From positions 98,787 through 162,786 of the forward strand of contig NZ_BMJQ01000017.1 of assembly GCF_014643535.1 (NCBI RefSeq): a stretch of DNA of 64,000 bases. Direction: 5' to 3'. A model generated the notes under the pieces. It did no database searches and had not been told where the DNA came from. It saw only the letters and a list, made by a program, of their open reading frames with translations. This document shows, one piece after another, positions 26,014 to 35,702 of this stretch. Both the position numbers and the translations under genes were made by a program. Source of the stretch: Aliidongia dinghuensis (lineage in GTDB: Bacteria; Pseudomonadota; Alphaproteobacteria; ATCC43930; CGMCC-115725). Positions within the stretch are counted from its first letter, which is position 1. The number at the start of each line of letters is the position of its first letter.

Positions 26014-26766
26014 TCAACGTCCCAAATAGACTTCGATCACGCGCGGATGGTTCTGCACGGCGTCGATCGATCCCTCGGCCAGCACCGAGCCTTCGTGCAG
26101 CACCGTGACCTTGGCGCCCAGGCTGCGCACGAACGCCATGTCGTGCTCGACGACGACGATGGTGTGATATTGGGCGAGCCGGGTGATGAGGTCGGCGGTC
26201 GCCGCCGTCTCGGCGTCGGTCATGCCGGCGACCGGCTCGTCGAGCAGGATGAGCCGCGGGTCGTGCACCAGCAGCATGCCGATCTCGAGCCACTGCTTCT
26301 GGCCGTGGCTCAGAAGTCCGGCCAGATCGTGGCGCCGATGCATGAGGCCGATCTCACCCAGCACGCGCTCGAGCCGCCCGGCCTGCTCGTCGTCGAGCCG
26401 GCGGAACAACGTGTGGCGGATGCGCCGGTCGTCCTTGAGCGCCAGCTCGAGGTTCTCCTCGACCGTCAGGTTCTCGAACACGGTCGGCTTCTGGAACTTG
26501 CGGCCGATCCCGAGGTTGGCGATGGCCGGCTCGTCGAGCCGCGTCAGGTCATGCCGCCCTTCGAAGAGCGCGGTGCCGCTGTCGGGTCGCGTCTTGCCGG
26601 TAATCACGTCCATCATGGTGGTCTTGCCGGCGCCGTTCGGGCCGATGATGGTCCTGAGCTCGCCCGGCTCGATGACGAGCGACAGCGCGTTCAACGCCTT
26701 GAACCCGTCGAAGCTGACGGTAATGCCGTCGAGATAGAGCTGGGCGGTCGAAAGCGCCTCAGTCAT
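26014..26766 (-). CDS. urtD: Urea ABC transporter ATP-binding subunit UrtD
   Basis: The 250-residue ATPase has Walker A GPNGAGKTT, LLSHGQKQWLEIGM (the SHGQ signature typical of UrtD), Walker B LILLDEPVAGMTDAE and VVVEHDMAFVRSLG. The ATG at 26766 overlaps the urtC stop by 8 bases, favouring coupled translation. Confidence 0.95.
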   Translation of the reverse strand: MTEALSTAQLYLDGITVSFDGFKALNALSLVIEPGELRTIIGPNGAGKTTMMDVITGKTRPDSGTALFEGRHDLTRLDEPAIANLGIGRKFQKPTVFENLTVEENLELALKDDRRIRHTLFRRLDDEQAGRLERVLGEIGLMHRRHDLAGLLSHGQKQWLEIGMLLVHDPRLILLDEPVAGMTDAETAATADLITRLAQYHTIVVVEHDMAFVRSLGAKVTVLHEGSVLAEGSIDAVQNHPRVIEVYLGR

Positions 26767-27886
26767 GGGCCGTCTCCCCCACGGCAGCGGCGGGCGTGGC
26801 ACCACGCCAGCGCCGCAGCTGGGTGGCCAGCCCCAGGATGCCGTGCGGCATGGCGAGCGTGACGGCGATGAAGAGCGCGCCCAGCGCGAACAGCCACAGC
26901 TCCGGCGCCGCCCCGGTGAGCCAGGTCTTGATGAAATTGACGACCAGCGCGCCAAGGATCGCGCCGACGAGCGTGCCGCGCCCGCCGACCGCGACCCAGA
27001 TCGCGACCTCGATCGAGTTGCCCGGCGAGAATTCGCTGGGATTGATGATGCCGATCTGCGGCACGTAGAGCGCGCCCGCAAGGCCGCACAGCAGTGCCGA
27101 GAGCGTGAAGACGAAGAGCTTCGCTCCCGTCGTGGAATATCCCAGGAACCGGACGCGGCTCTCCGCGTCGCGCAGCGCCAGCAGCACCCGGCCGAACCGG
27201 CTCGTCACGACGAAGCGGCAGATGAGGAACGACAGGCCGAGCGCCACGGCGGTCGCGATATAGAGCCCGAGCCGCGTCGACGGCGCCTGGATCTCGTATC
27301 CCAGGATCTCCTTGAAGTCGGTCAGGCCGTTGTTGCCGCCGAAGCCCATGTCGTTGCGGAAGAAGGCCAAAAGCAGCGCGTAGGTCATGGCCTGGGTGAT
27401 GATCGAGAGATAGACGCCGGTGACGCGGCTCCTGAACGCAAACCAGCCGAGTGCCGCCGCCAGCACGCCCGGCACCAGGAGCGCCATCAGGGCGGCATAG
27501 GCGAAATGGTCGAAGCCCCACCAGGCAATCGGCAGCTTCTGCCAGTTCAGGAACACCATGAAGTCCGGCAGGATCGGGTTGCCGTAGACGCCGCGCGTGC
27601 CGATCTGGCGCATCAGGTACATGCCCATGGCGTAGCCGCCGAGCGCGAAGAAGGCGCCGTGGCCAAGGCTCAGGATGCCGGCGTAGCCCCAGATCAGGTC
27701 GAGCGCCATGGCCAGGATGGCGTAGCAGAGATACTTGCCGAACAGCGGCACCAGATAGGCCGGCAGGCGGAGCGCCGAGCCCTCGGCCGGCACAGTCGCC
27801 AGTACCGGGATGACGATGACGGCGACGAGCGCTGCCGCCAGGAACACAAGCCAGCCGGTCGGGCCAAGCAGCGGAACCCTGCGCAT
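26759..27886 (-). CDS. urtC: Urea ABC transporter permease UrtC
   Basis: The 375-residue membrane protein has about nine or ten hydrophobic segments and LIWGYAGILSLGHGAFFALGGYAMGMYL, RVLLALRDAESRVRFLGY and GAALYVPQIGIINPSEFSPGNSIE, which match UrtC (LivM-type). ATG at 27886 lies 4 bases after the urtB stop. Confidence 0.94.
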   Translation of the reverse strand: MRRVPLLGPTGWLVFLAAALVAVIVIPVLATVPAEGSALRLPAYLVPLFGKYLCYAILAMALDLIWGYAGILSLGHGAFFALGGYAMGMYLMRQIGTRGVYGNPILPDFMVFLNWQKLPIAWWGFDHFAYAALMALLVPGVLAAALGWFAFRSRVTGVYLSIITQAMTYALLLAFFRNDMGFGGNNGLTDFKEILGYEIQAPSTRLGLYIATAVALGLSFLICRFVVTSRFGRVLLALRDAESRVRFLGYSTTGAKLFVFTLSALLCGLAGALYVPQIGIINPSEFSPGNSIEVAIWVAVGGRGTLVGAILGALVVNFIKTWLTGAAPELWLFALGALFIAVTLAMPHGILGLATQLRRWRGATPAAAVGETAHD

Positions 27887-27890
27887 CGCG

Positions 27891-29501
27891 TCAGGCCTCC
27901 GCCGACCGGCCCTTGAGCGCGAAAAGCCCGCGCGGCCGGAACTGGATGAAGATGATGATGGCAACCAGCACGAAGATCTTGCCGAGCACGGCGCCGGCGA
28001 ACGGCTCCAGGAACTTGTTGACGACGCCCAGGCCCATGGCGCCGGCGAGCGTGCCGACCAGGCTACCGACACCGCCGAACACCACGACCATGAAGCTGTC
28101 GATGATGTAGATCGTGCCCAGGTTCGGGCTGACGTTGCCGATCTGGCTCAAGGCGACGCCCGCCATGCCGGCGATGCCGGATCCGAGCCCGAACGTCAGC
28201 GCGTCGACCCGGTCGGTCGGGATGCCCATCACCGCCGCCATCTTGCGGTTCTGCGTCACCGCGCGCATGTGCAGGCCGAGATTGGTCCTTCTCAGCACCA
28301 GGACGAGGGCGCCCAGCACGGCAAAGCCGAAGCCGATGATGACGAGCCGGTTCCAGGTGATGGTGAAGCCACCCAGGATCTCGAAGCCGCCGGTCATCCA
28401 GGAGGGATTGGCGACCTCCTTGTTCGGCGCGCCGAAGATCGAGCGCACCAGCTGCTGCAGGATCAGGCTGATGCCCCAGGTCGCGAGCAGGGTCTCGAGG
28501 GGCCGGCCGTAGAGGAAGCGGATGATGCCGCGCTCGAGGGCCACACCGACGGCGCCCGCCACAAGGAACGCGGCCGGCACCGAGACGACCAGGTAGAAAT
28601 CGAACAGGCTGGCCGGCAGGAACGCCCGGAACGCCTCCTGCACGACGAAGGTCGTATAGGCGCCGAGCATGATCATCTCGCCGTGCGCCATGTTGATGAC
28701 GCCCATGACGCCGAAGGTGACCGCAAGGCCGATCGCCGCCAGCAGCAGCACCGAGCCCAGGCTCAGGCCCTGGAACAGGTTGACGCCGAGCTCGACCAAG
28801 GCCAGGCGTCGGTCGATGCCGGCGAGCGCCGATTTGGCGGCGGCGACGGCCTTGGGATCGGCGCCCCGGTCGCCGGCCACTTCGCCCAAGAGCGCGCGGA
28901 CTTGCGGATCGCTCGACGCCGTGAGTTCCTTGATCGCGGCCAGGCTCTTGTCAGCGTCCGGGCTGCGCACGAGGGCGGCGGCACGCGCGAGCTTCAAGGC
29001 CGCGGCAACGGTATTGTCCCTCTCGGCGGCCAGCGCCTGGTCGAGCGCCGGCACGCCGTCGAGCGACGGACGATGGAGTGCCTCCGTCGCGGCCTTGAGG
29101 CGATCCTGCGGATCGGGGCTGAACAGGGTGAGGCGTGACAGCGCACCCTCGATATGACCGCGCAGCCGGTTGTTGACGCGGATGCGGTCCGGATCAGCGG
29201 CGGGCGTCACCGCGGCACCGGTCACGGCGTCGGCGAACTGGCCGGTGCTGCTTTCGATCAGCACCTGGTTGTTCTCGGTCTGGGCGAGCTTGCCATCGCC
29301 GAGCGCCTTCAGGATCGCGACCGCGCGCGGATCACCGCTCGCGCCCAGCCCGTCGATCGCCGCGATCTTGTCATCGAAGCCGTCGCCGGCCAGGCCTGCG
29401 ACCAGCTTCGCCAGATCGGCATCCGGCAGGCCGGCCGCCCGCACCGCCAGCGGCAGCACCAGCAGCAGGACTGCCAGAATGAGCGCACGGAAGACTTTCA
29501 C
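27891..29501 (-). CDS. urtB: Urea ABC transporter permease UrtB
   Basis: The 536-residue protein has a signal segment (ALILAVLLLVLPLAVRAAG), a periplasmic helical domain of about 200 residues with HEAT-like PDADKSLAAIKEL repeats, then a LivH-type permease (INMAHGEMIMLGAYTTFV, ATWGISLILQQLVRSIFGAPNK). This long N-terminal region is characteristic of UrtB compared with LivH. The start is uncertain: GTG at 29501 gives a clean signal segment, while GTG at 29528 adds nine residues. Confidence 0.92.
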   Translation of the reverse strand: MKVFRALILAVLLLVLPLAVRAAGLPDADLAKLVAGLAGDGFDDKIAAIDGLGASGDPRAVAILKALGDGKLAQTENNQVLIESSTGQFADAVTGAAVTPAADPDRIRVNNRLRGHIEGALSRLTLFSPDPQDRLKAATEALHRPSLDGVPALDQALAAERDNTVAAALKLARAAALVRSPDADKSLAAIKELTASSDPQVRALLGEVAGDRGADPKAVAAAKSALAGIDRRLALVELGVNLFQGLSLGSVLLLAAIGLAVTFGVMGVINMAHGEMIMLGAYTTFVVQEAFRAFLPASLFDFYLVVSVPAAFLVAGAVGVALERGIIRFLYGRPLETLLATWGISLILQQLVRSIFGAPNKEVANPSWMTGGFEILGGFTITWNRLVIIGFGFAVLGALVLVLRRTNLGLHMRAVTQNRKMAAVMGIPTDRVDALTFGLGSGIAGMAGVALSQIGNVSPNLGTIYIIDSFMVVVFGGVGSLVGTLAGAMGLGVVNKFLEPFAGAVLGKIFVLVAIIIFIQFRPRGLFALKGRSAEA

Positions 29502-29594
29502 GACAGGAACCCCGTCCCATGAATTCACTCGAGCCGCGCCGGACCGGACGGCGCTGCCGCCCGGCCCTTGCGGTTCCTCGTTTCCGTCAGCCGC

Positions 29595-30890
29595 TTACTC
29601 GAACGCCGCGTATTTTGGCGCCGTGCAATTGCCGCACGCCCAGGGGAAGGTCCAGTCGGCGACCTTGCCCTTGTCTTCGGCCAGATACGGGCTCCAGGCG
29701 TCGGCCTTGATCGGCGCCTTGGTCTGCCACACCACGTCGAACTGCCCGTTCGCCTGGATCTCGCCGATCATGACCGGCTTCGAGAGGTGATGGTTCGTGT
29801 TCATGACCGCGGTGAAGCCCGACGGCGCCTGGACCTTCTGGCCGTACATGGCCTGGCGCACCGCGTAGACGTCGGTCGTCCCCGCCTGCAGCACCGCCTG
29901 CGTCCACATCTTGAAGCCGATGTAGGTCGCCTCCATCGGGTCGTTGGTGACGCGCTTGTCGTTCTTGATGAAGGCGTGCCACTTCTTGATGAAGGCGTCG
30001 TTGGTCGAGTTCTTGACCGATTCGAAGTAGTTCCAGGCGGCGAGATGGCCGACCAGGTTCTTGGTGTCGATGCCGGCCAGTTCCTCCTCGCCGACCGAGA
30101 AGGCCACGACCGGCGTATCGGTCGCCTTGATGCCCTGATTGGCGAGTTCCTTGTAGAACGGCACGTTGGCATCGCCATTGACGGTCGAGACCACGGCGGT
30201 CTTCTTGCCGGCGGACGCGAACTTCTTGATGTCTGCGACCTCGGTCTGCCAGTCGCTGAAGCCGAACGGCGTGTAGTTGACCTTGATGTCCTCGGCCGGC
30301 ACGCCCTTCGACTTCAGGAACGCCTCGAGGATCTTGTTGGTCGTGCGCGGATAGACATAGTCGGTGCCCTCGAGCACCCAGCGCTTCACCTCGCCGCCTT
30401 CCTTGCTCATCAGGTACTCGACGGCCGGGATCGCCTGCTGGTTCGGCGCGGCGCCGGTGTAGAACACGTTGTTCGAGCTCTCCTCACCCTCGTATTGCAC
30501 GGGATAGAACAGCAGCCCGTTCAGCTCCTCGAACACCGGCAGCACCGACTTGCGGCTGACCGAGGTCCAGCAGCCGAACACGACGGCGACATGGTCCTTG
30601 GAGATGAGCTCGCGCGCCTTCTCGGCGAACAGCGGCCAGTTCGACGCCGGGTCGACCACGACGGCCTCGACCTTCTTGCCGAGCAGCCCGCCCTTCTTGT
30701 TGAGATCGTCGACCATCATCAGGACCGTGTCCTTGAGCGTGGTCTCGCTGATCGCCATCGTGCCCGAGAGCGAGTGCAGCACGCCGATCTTGATCGTGTC
30801 GTCCGCCGCGCGCGCATAGTTGGTCAGGCTGAGCGCCGTCACCAGGGCCGTGGCACCCGCCAGCGCCGCCCGCCTCGTCAAGATTTTCAT
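29595..30890 (-). CDS. urtA: Urea ABC transporter substrate-binding protein UrtA
   Basis: The 431-residue protein begins MKILTRRAALAGATALVTAL, a twin-arginine-like export signal, followed by IKIGVLHSLSGTMAISET. It contains SVSRKSVLPVFEELNGLLFYPVQYEG and GAAPNQQAIPAVEYL, highly typical of UrtA. It binds urea in the periplasm. It heads the urtABCDE operon; no urease genes are in the window. Confidence 0.95.
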   Translation of the reverse strand: MKILTRRAALAGATALVTALSLTNYARAADDTIKIGVLHSLSGTMAISETTLKDTVLMMVDDLNKKGGLLGKKVEAVVVDPASNWPLFAEKARELISKDHVAVVFGCWTSVSRKSVLPVFEELNGLLFYPVQYEGEESSNNVFYTGAAPNQQAIPAVEYLMSKEGGEVKRWVLEGTDYVYPRTTNKILEAFLKSKGVPAEDIKVNYTPFGFSDWQTEVADIKKFASAGKKTAVVSTVNGDANVPFYKELANQGIKATDTPVVAFSVGEEELAGIDTKNLVGHLAAWNYFESVKNSTNDAFIKKWHAFIKNDKRVTNDPMEATYIGFKMWTQAVLQAGTTDVYAVRQAMYGQKVQAPSGFTAVMNTNHHLSKPVMIGEIQANGQFDVVWQTKAPIKADAWSPYLAEDKGKVADWTFPWACGNCTAPKYAAFE

Positions 30891-31061
30891 CCCATCCCCC
30901 TAATCCTCTGCGCCGCCTTGAGACGGCTCGTGAAGCCCTGGCCGGTGGGATGAGACTTGGGCGCCCTCGCCGCCGACCGGACAAAAGCGTGCGGCAAGTT
31001 GCTGCACCGCGGTATGGGGCGTTTGACGTATATCGCGGGTGCGGCGGGGACTAACCTGTTC

Positions 31062-31155
31062 CGTCATTCCCGCGCAGGCGGGAATCCAGGGGTGCCGCAA
31101 AGGCTGGCAGACATCTCGCGCCTGGCTCTGGGTCCCCGCCTCCGCGGGGACGACG
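31062..31155. repeat. REP-like inverted repeat element, copy 2
   Basis: CGTCATTCCCGCGCAGGCGGGAATCCAG and a downstream GTCCCCGCCTCCGCGGGGACGACG are inverted arms around a core of about 45 bases. The design matches copy 1 at 13161. It lies between urtA and the response-regulator gene, 3' of the latter and 5' of urtA. Confidence 0.75.
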
Positions 31156-31165
31156 GGAAAAAGCC

Positions 31166-32077
31166 CTACCCCTGCCGCTGATCGAGCGCGCGCACGGCGA
31201 GTGCGGTTGCGGAGGCGCGGTTCTCGACGCCGAGCTTGGCGAAGATCTGCTCCAGATGCTTGTTCACGGTCCGGGGGCTGATGCCCAGGATCTCGCTGAT
31301 GTCGCGGTTGGGCTTGCCGCGCGCGAGCCAGGCCAGCACCTCGGCCTCGCGCTGGGTCAGCGCCAGTTCCTGCTTCAGGATCGCCGCCTCGCCGCCCTCT
31401 GCCGCCTCGGTCAGGCGCAAGAGGATCTCGTCCGGCCCGGTGCGGCTGAGATACGTCAGCTCCAGCGGGCGCTTGCCGCCGGTGAGCGCCAGGCGCTCGC
31501 CTTGCGCCAGATGGGTCCGCTCGGCCAGATCCGGCGCCAGCGCAAAATCCTCGGCATCGAAACCGTCGAACGCCGCGGCAAGCAGCGATGCCGCCTGCGG
31601 CGTCGCCCAGCGCAAGCGCCCCATGCGGTCCATGGCGAGCAGGAACCGCCCGGTCGCGTCCAGTGCTGCGCGTGCGCTCAAGGTTAGACGCGCGTTGGCC
31701 AGATGCACCCGCATGCGCGCCAAGAGCTCCTCGGCCACGATCGGCTTCGTCACATAGTCGACGCCGCCGGCTTCGAGACCCTTCACGACATGCTCGGTCT
31801 CGCTCAGGCCCGTCATGAAGATGACCGGCACCGGCGCCAGATGCTTGAAGCGCTTCAGGCGCCGGCAGCAGTCGAACCCGTCCATGCCCGGCATGATGGC
31901 ATCCATCAGCACGAGGTCGGGCGTGATCTGGTGCAAGAGTGTGAGCGCGCTCGCCCCGTCGACCGCGACCAGCACCGTCAGGCCGGCCTGGTCGAGCGCA
32001 TCGGTCAGGAAGCTCAAGGTCTCGGGCGAATCGTCCACGACCAGGACGGTGTCGCGCCGCGTGTCGACATCACTCAT
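31166..32077 (-). CDS. LuxR-type response regulator
   Basis: The 303-residue protein has a receiver domain (VVDDSPET, phospho-acceptor Asp59 in LVLMDAIMPG, Lys111), a middle region of about 100 residues that resembles a degenerate PAS (LLAMDRMGRLRWATPQA) and a C-terminal LuxR helix-turn-helix (LTQREAEVLAWLARGKPNRD, NKHLEQIFAKLGVENR). It overlaps the hybrid kinase stop by 8 bases, so the two form one signalling unit. It lies next to urtA, a likely target. Confidence 0.91.
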   Translation of the reverse strand: MSDVDTRRDTVLVVDDSPETLSFLTDALDQAGLTVLVAVDGASALTLLHQITPDLVLMDAIMPGMDGFDCCRRLKRFKHLAPVPVIFMTGLSETEHVVKGLEAGGVDYVTKPIVAEELLARMRVHLANARLTLSARAALDATGRFLLAMDRMGRLRWATPQAASLLAAAFDGFDAEDFALAPDLAERTHLAQGERLALTGGKRPLELTYLSRTGPDEILLRLTEAAEGGEAAILKQELALTQREAEVLAWLARGKPNRDISEILGISPRTVNKHLEQIFAKLGVENRASATALAVRALDQRQG

Positions 32078-35000
32078 CGGCGCGCAACTCCTCGAGGATG
32101 CTCATGTAGCGCTTCAAGTCGAAGCGCTTCACGATCTCGCCCAGCCGGTGGGTGAAGGGCATAAGGTTCTCGTCCTCCGTTGCGATCTCGCCGAGCTTCG
32201 CTTCGATGCCGCGGATGTAGCCGATCCGGCCCAGCTGGTGCAGCTCGTCCAGGTGGCGGCGCGACGGCACGGCCTCGGCCGGTCGCGCCTCGATCGTGTG
32301 GGGGGCCGCCGGTTCCGGCTCGTCCTGGCCGTGCTCGATCCAGTCGAGGCCGAGAAGCACCTGGATCCGGTCGATCAGCCGCTGCACGTCGATCGGCTTC
32401 ACCAGATGGTCGTCATGGGCCGGCTCGGCCTCGCGCCGGGTGCGGAACTCGTCGACATTGGCCGAGATCATGACGATGCGCGCCTTGGCATGGCCGGCCT
32501 CGCGCAGGCGGCGTGCCACGCTCCAGCCGTCGAGCCCGGGCATGGAGATGTCGAGCAGCACCAGGTCCGGCCGGCATTCCTCGGCCAAGGACAGGCAGGT
32601 GAGCCCGTCGGACGCGCTGAACGTGAGGAACCCGAGCGGCGTCAGCAGCTCCTGCACCAGTTCCAGATGCGCCGTATCGTCGTCGGCGATCAGCACCTTC
32701 CGGCGCGGGCCGCGATAGCCGGCGATGCGCGCCTGGGGCGCCGGCAAGGTCTCGGGCGCCGTCGCCTCGGACAGGAACAGCTTGATGCGGAACAGGCTGC
32801 CGCGGCCGAGCACGCTCTCGACCGAGATGGCGCCACCCATCATTTCGGTCAGCAGCTTGGTGATGGTGAGGCCGAGGCCGGTGCCCGGCACCGCCCGTGC
32901 GTTCGGCATCTGCCCACGCTCGAACGGCTCGAAGATGCGCTCGATATCGGCCGCCGGGATACCGATGCCGCTGTCCTCGATCTCGAACTCCGCCACCTGG
33001 CCGCGATAGTGCACGCGCAACGCCGCATGGCCGCGGTCGGTGTACTTAACAGCGTTCGACAGCAGATTGATCAAGATCTGCCTGAGCCGTTTTTCGTCTG
33101 TATACACGTATACAGGCAGGCTTTCGGCGCCGTCATAGTGGAAGGCGATGCCCTGCGCCTGGGCCTGCAGGCGGAACATGTCGACAATCTGGTCGAGAAA
33201 GTCGCGGATGCGCACCCGGTCGCGGTAGAGCATGAAGCGGCCGGCCTCGATCTTGGAGATGTCCAAGAGCCCGTCGATCAGGTTCGAAAGATGCTCGGCG
33301 CTGCGCCGGATGACACGAACCGCGTTCTGGCGCACCGGCACGGCAGCGCCGTCGCGTTCCATCAGCTGGGCATAGCCGAAGATCGCGTTCAGCGGCGCGC
33401 GGATCTCGTGGCTCATTCCGATAACGTAACGACTCTTGGCGAAATTGGCCGCCTCGGCGACCTCCTTCGCCTTCTGCAGCTCGGCATCGGTCCGCTCGTG
33501 CGCCTCGATCTCGCGCATCAGCATATGGGTCTGCCGGTCGGATTCCTCCTCGGCCGCCCGCCGGCTCTCGTGTGCCAGCACCAGGAGCCAGGCCGCGACG
33601 CCGGAGACGATGAGCAGGCTCACGAACACGAGCCACAGCGTGTTCGCGATGATCATCCGGTCGGACGGCGGGCCGACCGCGTCGAGGTAATAGATGAAGG
33701 TCAGGACGCCGCCGATGACGAGCGCGAACAGGAACAGCACGCCGATGAAGTGCCCGACGCGCGAATTGAGGCCGAGCGCGAGACGGGCGGGCAGCAGGCG
33801 CCGGAGCAGCGCCATGATCTGCTCGACGAAGCGCGCCTCCGCCTTGCAGCTGTCGTGGCAGCGGGCGTCGAGCGTGCAGCAGAGCGAGCAGATGGCGCCG
33901 CCATAGGCCGGGCAGAACGCCATGTCCTCGCGCTCGAACACGTTCTCGCAGATCGAGCAGCGCAGCTCGGCGCCGGGCTCGAGTGCGGCCTGCGGTGTGC
34001 GGGCGATGTAGTAGCGCCCTTCCGTCGCCCAGGCGATGAGCGGTGCCGCACCGAAGGCGACCGTCAGGCTGATGAACGGCGCGAAGGCCTGGGCGGTGGC
34101 GCCGAACATGCCGAAGAACGCGAGCGTGGACGCGGTCACCGCCAGCAGCATGGCTCCGACGCCGACCGGATTGATGTCGTAGAGATGGGCGCGCTTGAAC
34201 TCGATGCCGGGCGGGCTCCAGCCCAACGGCTTGTTGATGACGAGATCGGCCACGATGGCGCCGAGCCAGGCGACGGCGAAATTGGAATAGAGCCCGAGGA
34301 TCCGCTCGATCACGCCGAAGATGCCGAGGTTCATGAGCATCAGCGACAGGGCGATGTTGAACAGCACCCAGACGACCCGGCCGGGGTGGCTGTGGGTCAA
34401 CCGCGAGAAGAAGTTCGACCAGGCGATCGAGCCGGCATAGGCGTTCGTGACGTTGATCTTCAGCTGGCAGGTGACGACGAAAATGCCGGTCAGGATCAGC
34501 GCCGCCTGCGGCGAGAGCGTCAGGTATTGCAGCGCCACGCGATAGAGCTCGGCCGGCTCCGTCGCGTGCGCATAGGGCACGCCGTGCTGCAGCGCCAGCA
34601 CGGCCAGGAACGAGCCGGCGAAGAGCTTGGCCGCCCCCATGAGGATCCAGCCGGGCCCCGCCAGCAGCAGCGCCGCCCACCAGCCGAAGCGTCCCTTACG
34701 CCGCCGGCTCGGCAGGAAACGCAGATAGTCGACCTGCTCGCCGATCTGCGGGATGAGCGACAGAAGAATCGACGCGGCGATGCCGAACAGCAGCAGATCG
34801 AATTGGCCGCTGCCGTTGCCCACAAGGCCGCGATAGTCGCTCCAGTTCTGGACCTCGTCCGGATGGCCGAGCGCGATTGCGACCAGGGGCGCCACCTGGA
34901 AGAACAGCCAGATCGGCTGGGTCCAGACCTGCAGCCGGCTGATCATGCGGATGCCGTAGGCCACGATCGGCACGACGACGAGCGAGACGAGCACATAGGC

Positions 35001-35453
35001 GATCGGGCGCGGGATGCCGAAGCAGGTCTCGAGCGCCGCCGCCATGATGACGCCCTCGACCGCGAACAGGATGAAGGTGAAGGAGGCGTAGATCAGCGAC
35101 GTGATGGTCGAACCGATGTAGCCGAAGCCGGCACCGCGGGTCAGCAGGTCGACGTCGACCCCGTGCCGGATCGCGTGGTAGCAGATCGGCAGGCCGGTCG
35201 CGAAGATGAGCAGCCCGACCGCCAGGATCGCGGCCGCCGTGTTGGTGAAGCCGTAGTTGAGCGTCAGGCTGCCGCCGATCGCCTCGCAGGCGAGGAATGA
35301 GATGGCGCCGATGGCGGTATTGGCGACGCGGAACGACGACCAGCGCCGCGCCCGCTTCGCGGTGAAGCGCAGCGCGTAATCCTCGAGCGTCTGGTTGGCG
35401 ACCCACTGGTTATATTGCCGCCGCTCGCGAACGATCCGCTGCCGCCCGCTCAT
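32070..35453 (-). CDS. Hybrid sensor kinase with NCS1-like permease input domain
   Basis: The 1127-residue protein fuses a transporter to a kinase. Residues about 25-480 form a multi-span domain resembling NCS1 purine/cytosine permeases (IGAISFLACEAIGGSLT, VPIVAYGIRMISRLQ). A cysteine-rich module follows (Cys499, 502, 514, 522, 525, 526, 532, 536). Two more membrane segments (about 568-590 and 603-625) precede a HisKA with His682 in MSHEIRAPLNAIFGYAQ, a HATPase (DSGIGIP, GTGLGL), and a receiver with Asp968 (LLDISMPG). About 90 C-terminal residues resemble a phosphotransfer tail but no conserved His motif was assigned. The permease may bind substrate to signal rather than transport it. It sits beside urtABCDE. 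Confidence 0.9.
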   Translation of the reverse strand: MSGRQRIVRERRQYNQWVANQTLEDYALRFTAKRARRWSSFRVANTAIGAISFLACEAIGGSLTLNYGFTNTAAAILAVGLLIFATGLPICYHAIRHGVDVDLLTRGAGFGYIGSTITSLIYASFTFILFAVEGVIMAAALETCFGIPRPIAYVLVSLVVVPIVAYGIRMISRLQVWTQPIWLFFQVAPLVAIALGHPDEVQNWSDYRGLVGNGSGQFDLLLFGIAASILLSLIPQIGEQVDYLRFLPSRRRKGRFGWWAALLLAGPGWILMGAAKLFAGSFLAVLALQHGVPYAHATEPAELYRVALQYLTLSPQAALILTGIFVVTCQLKINVTNAYAGSIAWSNFFSRLTHSHPGRVVWVLFNIALSLMLMNLGIFGVIERILGLYSNFAVAWLGAIVADLVINKPLGWSPPGIEFKRAHLYDINPVGVGAMLLAVTASTLAFFGMFGATAQAFAPFISLTVAFGAAPLIAWATEGRYYIARTPQAALEPGAELRCSICENVFEREDMAFCPAYGGAICSLCCTLDARCHDSCKAEARFVEQIMALLRRLLPARLALGLNSRVGHFIGVLFLFALVIGGVLTFIYYLDAVGPPSDRMIIANTLWLVFVSLLIVSGVAAWLLVLAHESRRAAEEESDRQTHMLMREIEAHERTDAELQKAKEVAEAANFAKSRYVIGMSHEIRAPLNAIFGYAQLMERDGAAVPVRQNAVRVIRRSAEHLSNLIDGLLDISKIEAGRFMLYRDRVRIRDFLDQIVDMFRLQAQAQGIAFHYDGAESLPVYVYTDEKRLRQILINLLSNAVKYTDRGHAALRVHYRGQVAEFEIEDSGIGIPAADIERIFEPFERGQMPNARAVPGTGLGLTITKLLTEMMGGAISVESVLGRGSLFRIKLFLSEATAPETLPAPQARIAGYRGPRRKVLIADDDTAHLELVQELLTPLGFLTFSASDGLTCLSLAEECRPDLVLLDISMPGLDGWSVARRLREAGHAKARIVMISANVDEFRTRREAEPAHDDHLVKPIDVQRLIDRIQVLLGLDWIEHGQDEPEPAAPHTIEARPAEAVPSRRHLDELHQLGRIGYIRGIEAKLGEIATEDENLMPFTHRLGEIVKRFDLKRYMSILEELRADE

Positions 35454-35702
35454 ATGTCGGAGCCCTACCTGTTTCGTTCATCGATGCTTGGCAAGAACGG
35501 TGCCGCGCCCAGGCTCCAGGCGTTCCGCCGTCGCTGGACATCGGTCCGCCGCCGAAGCCCAAAAAATAGGCAGCCCAGATCTCACCGTGCTGTTTCGTCG
35601 CAGCCGAAAATTCAGGCCCATCGGCTTCCAGCCCCGCCCGCTCCCGGCTTATGGTCGCGGGGCGCGCCTCCGGCCCGGAGGACAGGAAGAAGGATCCGAG
35701 CG

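Noticed and set aside
31815..35300. A 1161-codon open frame antisense to the hybrid kinase gene.
   Set aside because: It has no domain or motif; it mirrors the kinase frame and results from GC-rich third codon positions. The same reason removes long antisense frames opposite parC, gyrA and the urt genes.
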